A stretch of DNA of 64,000 nt from Jaltomata sinuosa (lineage: Eukaryota > Streptophyta > Magnoliopsida > Solanales > Solanaceae), in assembly GCA_003996215.1 (NCBI GenBank), contig QJPP01001637.1, positions 431,501-495,500 on the forward strand. Reading direction: 5' to 3'. The translations under genes were made by a program, and so were the position numbers. Position 1 is the stretch's first letter. Each line of letters opens with the position of its first letter. This document shows positions 34,560-45,452 of the stretch, in pieces. The notes under the pieces are model-generated. The model searched no databases. It worked only from the letters and a program-made list of their open reading frames with translations, and had not been told where the DNA came from.

Positions 34560-34690
34560 ATTCTCCATTGTTGTTGCTGTTGTTGTCTTCTTCTTCTTCA
34601 TCATCATCATCATCATCTTCTTCTTCTTTATCATCATCTTCTTCTTTTTCTTCTACTCCCCTGCCCTCCATTGTTGTTGTTGCTGCTGCC
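34560..34690. repeat. Trinucleotide repeats (TTG, TTC, ATC)
   Basis: Runs of TTG, CTT and CAT triplets, with a mirror GTTGTTGTTG at 34670-34680. It lies inside the left part of the Mutator-like element. A Ser-rich or Asp/Glu-rich frame across it is simple repeat, not a gene. Confidence 0.85.
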
Positions 34691-34849
34691 ACAACTGCTG
34701 GTACTGGACCAAAATTTTGGACCAAATTTGTTTGTAATCACTGGGCATTGCTTCATAGGTGATTTTGGTAAGTAAAAATAATAATTTTTAGTTTAATTTC
34801 TCATCTGGGTATATCTGCTGTTTTTCTGCAATTTTCAGTAGCGTATCCA

Positions 34850-35550
34850 ATAGATGACCCATCTGTTGCAACAAATGATCTATCTGTTGGATTCATGTTA
34901 CATCAGTTGAATCCAACAGATAGCTCATCTGTTGCAACAGATGGGTGGTCTGTTGCAACAAATGACCTATCTGTTGCAACAAATGACCTATCTGTTGCAA
35001 CATATGACCTATCTATTGGATCAAACTACTGGTTCTGAACATGAATCCAACAGGTAAGTCATCTGTTGCAACATATGAGTGGTCTGTTGCAACTGATGAG
35101 TTATCTGTTGCAACATATGAACTATCTGTTGGATCAAGCTACTGGTTCTGAACATGAATCCAACAGGTAAGTCATATGTTGCAACAAATAACTCATCTGT
35201 TGCAGCAGATTACTTACCTGTTGGATTCATCTTACATTAGCTGGCAAAGCTGGTTCAGAACCAGAAGCTTAATCCAACAGATAAGTCATCTGCTGCAATA
35301 GATGAGATATATGCTGCAATAGATGAGTTATCTGTTGCAGCATATGACTTACCTGTTGGATTCATGTTCAGAACCAGTAACTTGATCCAACAGATAGGTC
35401 ATCTGTTGCAACAGATGGATCATCTGTTGCAGCATATAACTCATCTGTTGCAGCAGATGACTTATCTGTTGGATTAAGCTTCTGGATCTGAACATGTATC
35501 CAACATGTGAGTCATTTGTTACAACAGATGAGTTACTTGTTGGGACAATG
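34850..35550. repeat. Palindromic CATCTGTTG/CAACAGATG array 1
   Basis: About 700 bases of units based on CATCTGTTGCAACAGATG, mixed with TCCAACAGATAAGTCATC and a longer phrase GTTCAGAACCAGTAACTTG that appears in both orientations. It lies just upstream of the MULE transposase. Confidence 0.93.
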
Positions 35551-35619
35551 ATATAATTTTATTATTGTATATAGATACTCAACTTTACTATACTATTATT
35601 GATTTTTTTAACAAAACTC

Positions 35620-37980
35620 TTTAGGTATCATTTATAGAGGAATCAATAACAATAGGGGTTGATTGTAATGGTGAATGGATCGAGAAGAACAATCGATTTA
35701 TTTGGCGTTGGAAGGATGGTGACTTGTTAGAAACGATACCGATGACAGTCCAAAAAGATATTTTGTATGATGATTTTGTTAACTTAATCATCAGTTGTTG
35801 TGAATTAAATTGCCAACCGAAAGATCTTGTCATCAGTTACATGCACAACTCTTTTGAAAATCAGAGGATCTTGCCTTTTAAGATAAGGGATCAAGTTCGT
35901 TTGCGTGCTTATTTGAGTGATGCAGCTAGACCCATTTTTAAGGGTATACGTAATTGAAAAGCCGATAGAGAACCTCAATTTAGCTCAAAACCAACAAGAT
36001 ATGTTAAATGATGAGTTGGAGGATAGGGTAGATATGAATATTCCAGATAATGAAAGTGGGGCAGAATTGGATGGTCCAAGCTGTGGGGATGACCAAACTC
36101 CTACACCTGATGTTGGGAGCAATACAGTGGGCAATTCTCAATCAACACAGTCTATCCATGTGCAAGAGGATGAAACAGGTTTTTATAAGGGAATGACATT
36201 CAAGAACAAGTAAGAACTAGCAACTTCGTTGAAAATTGCTTCCTTGAAAAAAGATTTTAGACTCAAGAAGGTGATTAATTCGCGTAATGTGTATTGTTTT
36301 AGATGTGTACATCAGGAGTGCAAGTGGTGGATTAAGGCTGTGAAGCTTTTAAGTTCTGATAGATTCTGTATTACAACCTATGTAAAGTATCACACGTGTG
36401 GTTCTGAGCATATCACGAGTCATAATCCGTACGCCACAACAAAAGTCATCGGTGAAATTTTCGAAAATAGGTTCCCCGAAGGTAAAGGCCCATCTACACA
36501 AGACATGAAACATTAAATTCGTACAAAATTGGGTGTTAAGGTGAGTTATTGGAAGATTTGGAAGGGCATGGAGATTGTAAAGTCTTTGGTTAGGGGAACA
36601 CATGAGCACGGGTAAGCAGTGCTTGATGCTTATCGTTATATGCTTTAGTCCGCAAATCCAGGAAGTAAGACAACATTGAAAGTTGATGAAAATGGAAAGT
36701 TTAAGTACTTTTTTGTATCCTATGGAGCTTGGATACGGGGTTTTGAGCAAATGAGAAAAGTCATAGCCGTTGACGGGACATTCTTGAGGAGAAAGTATGA
36801 AGGAGTTTTATTGTCAGCTGTGGCACAAGATGCGGAGAATCATATTTTTCCGCTTGGTTTTTGTGTAGTTGACAAGGAGTGCGATGCCTCATACCGATAT
36901 TTTTTTGAAGAAATGAGAAGCTATCTAGATGATACTGCTGATTTGTGCATAATTTCTGATAGGCATCCAAGTATCAAGAAGATGGTTTCAATTGTCTACC
37001 CCACATCTCATTATGGTTGTTGCATAAGGCACCTTGGGGAGAATATTCGAAATAACTTTCACAAAACGAAGGTCGTATCTCATTTTTATAAAGCAGCAAA
37101 AACGTACAAAATTGATGAGTTCAATGACCATTTCAATAAAATAAGAGACATGGTACCCGGAGCAGCCGAACATCTTGAACGTGTTGGATTCCACAGGTGG
37201 AGTAGAGCATTCTGTCCGAGAAATAGGTATAATATTATAAATTGAGTGATTTATTTGAGTTTATTGTCAATTATATCTTACTGGGTGATTATTTATTTGT
37301 ATAGGTATAACATTATGACGACAAACATTGCTGAGTCGGTGAATGCAATGTTCGACGTTGAAAGAGAATTTCCCATTGTCGCTCTATTTAATGAAATAAA
37401 TAGTAGATTTGCATAAAAATTTCACGAGAGGCGTACAGAGTTCATCAACTCACCAACCATCTTTGTCCCTGAAATGGAAAAGACAATAACAGAGTACGTC
37501 AACTTGGGAAATAAGTTATTGGCTCATCAAACTGCCAACTACAGGTTCAGTGTCCCCGGTCATGGTGAAGTTGCTACGGTCGATTTGCAAGCAAGATCTT
37601 GTACATGTAGAGTATTTGACATGGATAAAATACCTTGTTCACATGCTATGGCAGTGCTTCGAGTCCAATATGGTGAAGATTTTAGTAGGCGAATTTATGA
37701 GTACTCATCCTCATATTATACGGTGGAGAGATACATCATTGCATACTGTGAGGAAATTCATCATGTGCCTTCTGAAGAATCTTGGAATGTTCCTTTGGAG
37801 ATTTTAGAGAGAGAAATATCTCTTCCACATATTGACCCAAGCAAACCGGGAAGAAGGCAAAAAAAGAGGAGGCGTGGAGTCGGAGAATCATTTCCAACAA
37901 AAAAAATAAGTGCTCTATATGTAAGACGGTTGGCCACAAAAGAACTACATGCCCAGATTGAAATGCTCCATAATTGTTAA
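35620..37980 (+). pseudogene. MULE transposase, decayed
   Basis: In order: an N-terminal region with GVDCNGEWIEKN (about 35660); a frameshift near 35940; an acidic linker; a MuDR-type zinc-binding region (VYCFRCVHQECKWWIKA at about 36286, then TYVKYHTC); and the MULE DDE region from 36750 (VIAVDGTFL; IISDRHPSIKKM near 36950; YGCCIRHLGENI near 37013). An intron or insertion splits it at about 37230-37300. Then comes a SWIM finger (CTCRVFDMDKIPCSH at about 37597-37641). A CCHC knuckle (CSICKTVGHKRTTC) at about 37912-37953 lies in a frame shifted relative to the SWIM part, after an A run at about 37899-37906. Stops lie at 36211-36213 and 36514-36516 and further near 36615 and 36646. It would cut and move the element if intact. 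Confidence 0.92.
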
Positions 37981-38164
37981 TGTTGCACTCATTTTCTTCA
38001 TTCTTGTAATAGTAATAGTATTGTTATTCTGAACTTTTAGTACTTTTTTATGATATTTCAGTCGGTGATGTTTGTGAACTTAACTGATTTATATATTGCA
38101 AAAGATGGTGAAATCTGTTGGGAATAATTAAATATGTTATTACAAATATTGAGAATAATCAAAC

Positions 38165-38535
38165 AAATTCAGCACATATTGCACCAGATGAATGATATAT
38201 TGCAGCAGATGACTCATCTGTTGGAAATGATCAAACAAATATAGACATATGTTGCAGCAGATGAGTCATCTGTTGCAACATATGAATTATTTGTTGAAAA
38301 TCATCCAACAAATACAGACATATGTTGCAGCAGATGATTCATCTGTTTCAACAAATGACTCATCTGTTGGAAATCATCCAACAGATATAGACATATGTTG
38401 CAGCAGATGATTCATCTGTTGCAACAGATGACTCATCTGTTGGAAATCACCCAACAGATATAGACATATGTTGCAACCGATGAATCATCTGTTGGAAATC
38501 ATCCAACAGATATTGACATCTGTTGCAACAGATGA
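38165..38535. repeat. Palindromic CATCTGTTG/CAACAGATG array 2
   Basis: Array units alternate with ATCCAACAGATATAGACATATG, itself repeated four times. The full 20-base palindrome TCATCTGTTGCAACAGATGA is at 38412-38431. It lies 185 bases after the transposase end. Confidence 0.93.
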
Positions 38536-38540
38536 ATCAT

Positions 38541-39012
38541 CTACACTTAGTTGATCATGTAATTATTATGTAATTCATTGAGATTGTAATTGAAGTTGTT
38601 AATTGAAAGCTAATTATGATTAAATAACTTAGTTTATTACTAATCATGAGTTAATTAATCAATTCACATTAAATAAGTCAATTGATCCATCTATTTAGGA
38701 TCACTACACTTAGTTGATCATGTAATTATTATGTAATTCGTTGAGATTGTAATTGAAGTTGTTAATTGAAAGCTAATTATGATTAAATAACTTAGTTTAT
38801 TACTAATCATGAGTTAATTAAGCAATTCACATCAAATAAGTCAATTGATCCCTCTATTTAGGATCACTACACTTAGTTGATCATGTAATTATTATGTAAT
38901 TCATTGAGATTGTAATTAAGGCTGTTAATTGAAAGCTAATTATGGTTAAATAACTTAATTTATTACTAATCATGAGTTAATTAAGCAATTCACACCAAAT
39001 AAGTCAATTGAT
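38541..39012. repeat. 163-bp tandem repeat, 2.9 copies
   Basis: Units start at 38541, 38704 and 38867, each with CTACACTTAGTTGATCATG; the period is exactly 163. The copies differ at only a few bases. The third is cut by array 3 at about 39012. The unit is AT-rich without coding potential and lies between the two convergent genes. Confidence 0.93.
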
Positions 39013-39385
39013 CTGCTGCAACAGATGTCTATATCTATTGGATAAGTTCCAACAGATGATTCTTCTGCTGCAACATATGTCTATATCTGTTGGATGGTAT
39101 TCATCTGTTGCAACAGATAATTCATCTGTTGCAAAATGTGTAGAGTATGTTTGATTATTTCCAACAGATGTATCATCTGTTGTAACAGATGAATCATCTG
39201 TTGCAAAATCTATAGAGTATGCTTGATTATTTCCAACAGATGATTCATCTGTTGCAACATATGATTCATCTGTTGCAAAATGTGTAGAGTATGTTTGATT
39301 ATTTTCAACAGATGAGTCATCTGTTGCAATATATGTATCATCTGCTGCAACATATGAGTATATATGTTGGATGATTTTCAATAGA
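39010..39385. repeat. Palindromic CATCTGTTG/CAACAGATG array 3
   Basis: Same units as the other arrays, here alternating with AAATGTGTAGAGTATGTTTG three times. It lies just beyond the 3' end of the ULP-like gene. Confidence 0.93.
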
Positions 39386-42300
39386 TGTGTAACTCATTTT
39401 TAGTAATAACTTAGGGAACAAATCCAACAAACCCTCCATGAATATCAAAAATTGAAACTCTTCAAACACTGGTATGTAGCATTCATAGACATTCATGACT
39501 CCCTCACTTATTTTGATCTCAACAGTCACAAAATGCTTCTTCTCCAAATTCATTACTGCTATGATTCTCTTGGCCTCTCTCCAATCCATGGTACCTAGAT
39601 ATGGTCTCTTTCCTCTGACATAGTCAATCATGTCATCATCCCATTCAAACTCAATAAGTAACTCCTCTATTATTTTTCCACCAGGAGTTGTTGCTTCTTC
39701 ACTGAGTTTGTTGTACCGACAGAGGAAATTACCATAAAAATTGAGGTCCATTATTCTATCTCCAAGATCATAGAATTGAATAAATTTTAGATGTCTCTCC
39801 CGCATCAGAAGAAGAATTTCATCAACATACTGAAATAATAATATAATTTATATAAGTTAGCAACTTATAATACTTGAAAAGTTGCAGCAGATGAGTCATC
39901 TGTTGTAACAGATGACCCATCTGTTGTAACAAATGACCCATCTGTTGGAACATATGGATCATCTGCTGCAACAGATGACTCATCTGTTGGATGAAATCAA
40001 AATAGTAGGTATACTGCTTTGATTTCATCCAACAGATCAGTCATCTGTTGGAACATATGTCTCATCTGTTGCAACATATGACTGATATGTTACAGTAGAT
40101 GAGTCATCTGTTCCAACAGATGACTGATCTGTTGCAACAGATGATCCGTGTGTTGGAACAGATCTCTGAAACTGTTAACAGATTACCCATCTGTTGCAAC
40201 ATATTTCTCATCAGTTGCAACAGATGGATCATCTAAATAAGCAGTACAAAATTATTAAATAAATAGAAGGTTAGTAAAAGTAACTTACCCAGTCCACATA
40301 TCAAAACTTCATATATCAGTCATGTTCTTGAAGTCTTGTGGATCAAATTTATGCATAGAGTAAATTTCTGAGGCCTTTTTTGAATTCATCAGAGTTTTCA
40401 GCTTTGTGTTTCTTGTGGTAGTCACCAACTTGTAGACATTTACCTTCTTCAGCTCTCCTTACTCTCTTATGGCTCTTGGAACTTCCCCAACATTGCAAGG
40501 AAGAGGAGCTGTAATTTTCCTTGATTTAATATCTGATATTGCCTTGGAAATTGTTTTTTTGTCCTCTTAATCTTAACCTGCAATGGAGTGAATGGCTCTG
40601 TAATCTTTCTTGATAGGATGACACCCCTTTTAGATGTCAATTCCTTTACAACATTAGTTAATCCCTTAAGAGAATCAATCACTCAATTGTATTTTTCCTT
40701 GCACTCTTGGCATTTGCATGCAGAACAAGAGCTTGAAGAGGCAACACCACCAAACTGTCTACCCATGTTGTGTGGTAGATCTGTAGCATGCCTACTAAAA
40801 GGGGTATGTCTACCACCAAAGTCAGGGGTATGTCTACCACTAAAGTCAGGGGTATGTCTACCAGCAAAGTCAGGGGTGTGTCCACTACCAAAGTCAGGGA
40901 GGTTTCCACCACCAAAATCAGCATCTTCAGTATGACCATAGTCATGGTCATTTCTTGGTTGAAAAACCACAAGAGCATCATCAACACCAATAACATCACC
41001 ACCACCAACAGTAACAACAACACCATCACCACCACTACCACCACTACCAACACCAACACCAGCAGTATCAACAATAACATCATCAAGAACCAAATCATCC
41101 TTCCCAAGTGCTTTTGTTTTGATGGCTGTTGCTCCAACCAATTCTTTTTTTATCCTATCAATTATCTTAGGGTCCGGTAGAGTTTCCACATACCCTAAAG
41201 TAACAAGGAATAGCATGTTTAACTCTCGATTAGTTGGGATAAGCCATGGATGCACAATCTAAAATCAACAATTAAATGTATTAAAATAATATTTAACTCA
41301 TAATTGAATTCTATTGCAACATATGTTAATGTGTTGTAACAAACGTGAATTTTGAAAAAAATAAATTCAAATTAATCTCTATAAAAGTGGACTTACTGCT
41401 TCCTCGGGTGGTTTGAAAAGATCAAGAACTTTTGCTCTTTTATCATTCTTGACCGACAACCATCTCAGAATTCTAAGACTAGAAACCTCTTCTTGATAGT
41501 CCTTCACTTGTTTTCAGAGATAAGAAATGACTTCAAATGCCCAAGCCTGTAAAAATTATGCTAAAAATTAAAAATATTATTCAATAAAATTACAAAAATA
41601 AAATATTTACCATGAAAGTCCATGGAAAGCCATATAAGTTGACTGTCTTTGGTGTTAATGGAGTCAACAAATATTTGACAGTCATTATGAAGCTTTCATG
41701 ACCCCAAGGGTAGTTATTGAATGCCTCCAGATCTTCTGAGAGCTTTATTAAACCAAGTGGTATGTTGTTGTTAACGTCTCTCGCCCAAAGAATATTATGT
41801 ACAAACCAAACCAAGCACAATGATTGCTTGTGCTTCTTTGAAAGCCTTTTACCTTCTAACTTTTGAAGTAAATTTACATTTTTGAAGCTTGAACCAACAA
41901 GGGACACCAAGTCATCATCATTAGTTGACTTGCCCTTTTGAATTTTCTTGACAGTCTTGGCTGCTGACTTAGATCATTTTTTTGTTGTTGTCTTTGGTGT
42001 GCGGGGTGCTTTTTTTTGTGTAACAACATGAATAGGTTGAGAAGGAGGATGACATTTTAGTCCAGTAACTATGGCAAACTCCTTCAACCCAAAACAAAGT
42101 GGCATGCCACAATAGTTGATCCAGACTTCATCCATCTTATCATTGTTCTCATACATAAATCTACGTTTGAGAAGACCATACACCATGGTCATTTGAAAAC
42201 GAGCATTATTATCCTCTGGCAAATCAAGATATTACCCAAAGCAGCTGTTTCTGAAATAATCATCCAATTTTTGTTCTTGAAGTATTTTTCTGAAGGTGTC

Positions 42301-42858
42301 AAAAGATTTTCCCATGACTGACTTTATCACACAATCACCAGTTAAATTTGTGACACCATCACACTGCATTCTCACAGAAAAATTATCAATGCAGAATGTT
42401 TTGACACACTCTTCAGTGGAAGGACTGTTAGGATCAAGGTGTTCCTCTTCCTCATCTTCACTTTCTTTATCTCCTCCTTTTCCTCCTTCCTCTGATTCTA
42501 CTTCATTATCTTCTCTATCCCTCTCTTTATCTACACCTTCTTCCTCTACTGAGTTTTTATCTTCATCACTTTCTCCTTCATCTTCCTCACTTCCCTCGCT
42601 TCCTTCATCTTTCTCACTTTCCTCATCTCCTTGTTCATCTTTACTTAAATCTCCAGATTACTCACTTTTTTCTATTTCATTCTATTTCATTCTATTTTTC
42701 CTTCTTTTTTTCTATATTTAAAGCTAATTGAGAAGTTCTTCTTCTAATTGAGATACTGCTTGTATAGCAAGCTCTTTTAGTGGTGAATGTATCCTAGCTA
42801 TTTTTCTTCTTACTTTCTTTGGAGTTGATTCACTTCCTTTCCTTTTAGTGGGAGCCAT
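39380..42858 (-). pseudogene. DUF1985 / Ulp1-like protease gene carried by the MULE, decayed
   Basis: Reading down the minus strand: a 45-codon first ORF with a basic start (MAPTKRKGSESTPKKVRRK, 42858-42724); an acidic Glu/Asp/Ser-rich segment (about 42650-42400); a DUF1985 domain (FCIDNFSVRMQCDG, PEDNNARFQMTMVYGLLKRR, CGMPLCFGLKEFAIVTGL; about 42370-42050), continuing at 41910-41600 (LVWFVHNILWARDVNN); exons at about 41540-41400 and 41250-40470 with four imperfect PDFGGRHT repeats; and an Ulp1/C48 peptidase-like end at 39805-39400 (KKHFVTVEIKI near 39520). TAA at about 42233 and other stops break it. ULPs remove SUMO-like tags; for those within MULEs the role is unknown. The His-Asp-Cys triad cannot be confirmed in the remaining protease part. 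Confidence 0.82.
39878..40235. repeat. Palindromic CATCTGTTG/CAACAGATG array 4
   Basis: It lies between the protease exon and the PDFGGRHT exon of the ULP-like gene, so it occupies an intron. ATGACYCATCTGTTGNAAC units dominate. Confidence 0.93.
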
Positions 42859-42949
42859 TTATCTACAAACAAGAGTAAAATAAAGGTCAATGATTGATTT
42901 GTGCATCATTAAAAAAAATATAACAGTGAATTTAAAATGTACAAATAAT

Positions 42950-43205
42950 TGATCCAACAGATGGGTCATCTGTTAGAATATATGAGTCATATGTTGCAAC
43001 AGATGACCCATCTGTTGGATGAAATTAAAGCAGTAGCTACTGCTTTGATTTCATCCAACATATGACTCATCTGTTCCAACATATGGGTCATCTGTTGGAA
43101 CTATAATAAGAGTAAACCAACATATGGTATAGTTATTTTCAACATATGCTTAATATGTTGCAACAGATGAAGCATTTGTTGCAACATATTACACATCTGT
43201 TATGG
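42950..43205. repeat. Palindromic CATCTGTTG/CAACAGATG array 5
   Basis: It lies about 90 bases upstream of the ULP-like start codon, mirroring array 1 before the transposase. Confidence 0.92.
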
Positions 43206-43259
43206 TATTAACAAAATTTTTACCACATAATACACCAAGAACATCAACATAAATCAACA

Positions 43260-43646
43260 TTTATCACTTGAATAACAATTTTGAAGAGCAACACCATACA
43301 AGAACAACAACACCAACATTTACCAATAAAACAATATCAATAACACCAACAAAATTCAATAAAATCAACAAAACAACAACAACACCAACACCAACATTTA
43401 CCAATACAACAACACCAATAACACCAACATAATGTTCAAGAACAAGAACAACAACAACATTAACCCTAACTTTGAGGAGAATACTCAGTTCAAATCTTCT
43501 TCTTCTTAACTCAGTTCAAGTCCTCTTCTTATTCATTAACCAAAGCATTATTTTCAAAAAGCCTAACTTTTTGAGATGCAAGACCCTTCTACAACTGTAA
43601 CAACAGATTCCAACAACAACAACAACAATAACAATAACAAGATCCC

Positions 43647-43677
<31 letters not shown>

Positions 43678-43700
43678 AACAACAACATATTTCACTCAGA
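43260..43700. repeat. AAC-type trinucleotide repeat region
   Basis: Dense CAACAAC, ACACCAACA and AATAACAAC runs, the complement of the TTG/GTT runs at 34570-34690 near the opposite end of the element. No gene is seen. Confidence 0.85.
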
Positions 43701-44275
43701 TTCCCAAGAAATCAAAAAATAGTATTTTTTTGGGTTCTCGTTTCCTTGTTAAGCATCATATACTCATTCTTGTTAACTCTCACTAGAAGAGAAGACAACT
43801 AAAGTCCATCTTTATCTTCATAACTAAAAAATCCTAATTTTTTGAAAAAAGAAGAAGAAGCCTTTACCTGTGAAAAAATAGAGATTGACGGTTGAAAGTC
43901 GAAAAGGGATGATGAAGAACTAGAAATTGGAGTCGCCGAAGGTTAAAAATCACTGGAGAATGGCTGTCTCATCGATCTATTGTCGATGGAGGGCAACAAG
44001 TTGTTGATAGAGAAGAAGAAGAAGAGAGGGAACGACCCTTTGAGATTTGATTTTGAAAAGTGATTTTTCACTTTTAACTTTTTATTTTTATTAAATATAG
44101 TTGTGGGTTGATTTGTATTTTTAAAAAGATTAAAAAGTTTTAAAAAAGTTAATTGAGTCCCCAATTAACTTAATTAATCTTTTAAGTGTCTTTGACCCTT
44201 AGGGTTGGTCAAGAGTCACCAATATTAATTTCAAAACTTAAGTGTCACCTCCATTCAATTTTCTCAAGAAACTTC

Positions 44276-44945
44276 AAACGATATCCTATTGATTTCATTT
44301 TCTTACTTGTTATTAATTACATAGTTTGAATGCCAAATATCAATGGAATAAAAAGACATCATCCTACAGAATCTATTTTTAACTTTTATTAATTAATGGG
44401 AAAAAGGATATTACGCTACTGTATGGCTATGTTCATATTCGTATTCTCATCGTTATATAGATTATATCACCGATTTGTTTCCTTTGTCGGTGCAAAATAT
44501 TCTCAGGTACCGTTTTTGACATTTTCTTTGCAATTTTGTTTTTAGATAGCCCTTATAGGTAGTACCAAAATTATATAATTCATTTTCCTTTTTTTTTGGG
44601 TTGTCGATTTGTTCTTTTTTGATGTTAATGCATGATATGAATTTCTGGTGAAAAAAAAGTAAACATTGCCCATCTCAAGTAAGTGTTGTCTTTTCCTTTC
44701 TAGGTGGTTGTACCTTTATTCTCTGTACTGTTGATATTCTACATGACCTGATGTTTTAGTGAATTTAACTTACGAGTTGCCTATGAGTGAAACAGGTTGC
44801 CTAACGTGTTCCAACAGAAGCAATAAAGATAGTATATAATTAACACAATAGTTTTATGTGGAGAACACCCAACTCACAAATGGTGTAAAAAACTACGACC
44901 TGTACCTCTACAAGATTTAACCCCAACTTCACTAAGCACAATTAG
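44276..44945. other. Intergenic stretch between MULE and Del LTR
   Basis: No ORF is seen. The last 150 bases (ATGTGGAGAACACCCAACTC and the following ACTACGACCTGTACCTC) resemble a degenerate plant LTR or leader repeat that I cannot classify. Confidence 0.4.
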
Positions 44946-45324
44946 TGTAACGACCGGGTCCTTCATTACGGGTAGTCCAATCGTGCCAAGTTTTAGAGTT
45001 AGAAAACTCCGGGTTTGGGAATTTGAAATTCTGGGCTAGGCTAGCCTCGACTGGTTTTGGAGTGAGGTAGAGTCTAGGAAAATCCGGGTAAGGATTGGAC
45101 TAAGTGTCTTGGGTTAAGCTGGTTTTCCTTGTAGCCAAGACATATAGGAGTCTGGGGGACTTTTCGAAATTGAATTTGGGTAAGTAGAACTCCCGAAATC
45201 GCGTTTGACGTGAAGGGGTTGTTTCAGGACGTCGGGGGAAACAAGTGTGTTGTGAAATGGCAAAAACTGGCAGAGTTCCGGACTTTCTGTCCGTGACGAG
45301 CGCTGTCACGCGCGATAGCAGCCA

Positions 45325-45452
45325 CCGCTATAGCGGTAGAAATTGCCGCTATAGCGGCGGTCAAGGGGCGGTCAAGGGGCGGTCAACCCACTTAAGACCA
45401 CTATAGCGGCGGGCTCCCGCTATAGCGGGGACCGCTATAGCGGGCCGACGGG
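45325..45452. repeat. CCGCTATAGCGG palindrome cluster
   Basis: Five or so copies of CGCTATAGCGG palindromes within 130 bases (CACCGCTATAGCGGTAG, TGCCGCTATAGCGGCGG, CCCGCTATAGCGGGGA and on), with a doubled GGGGCGGTCAA. A weaker version (CCGCTATAGTGG, CCACTATAGCA) lies at 58970-59010 in the solo LTR. Confidence 0.9.

Larger units (their letters stand above)
34274..44271. mobile_element. Mutator-like element of the Kaonashi/ULP type (about 10 kb)
   Basis: This holds a plus-strand MULE transposase (35640-37980) facing a minus-strand DUF1985/Ulp1-like gene (39380-42858). MULEs carrying ULP-like genes are known in plants as Kaonashi-type elements. Diverged inverted ends seem to exist: 34274-34335 and, on the minus strand, 44271-44210 share CTTGrG, a GGTGACA at the same offset, and a second GTGACT about 35 bases further on. 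No clean 9-bp target duplication was found. Both genes are pseudogenes. Arrays of a palindromic repeat stand at five places inside. Confidence 0.75.

Noticed and set aside
34480..34762. Overlapping frames with Ser-, Asp- or Glu-rich runs
   Set aside because: These are translations of trinucleotide repeats on both strands, with no other feature.
39004..39381. 125-codon frame with repeated ATDESSV and NNQTYSTHF phrases
   Set aside because: It is a reading of palindromic array 3, with repeats in the protein caused by repeats in the DNA.
34850..40235. Spaced palindromic repeats as a CRISPR array
   Set aside because: The units vary, the spacers are themselves repeats, and the setting is a plant transposon; no cas genes exist.
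42296..42721. Plus-strand Ser/Leu-rich frame
   Set aside because: It is the shadow of the acidic segment of the minus-strand ULP-like gene.
34255..44290. TATCCT in both MULE flanks as a target duplication
   Set aside because: Only six bases are shared, and the distance from the proposed ends differs between sides.
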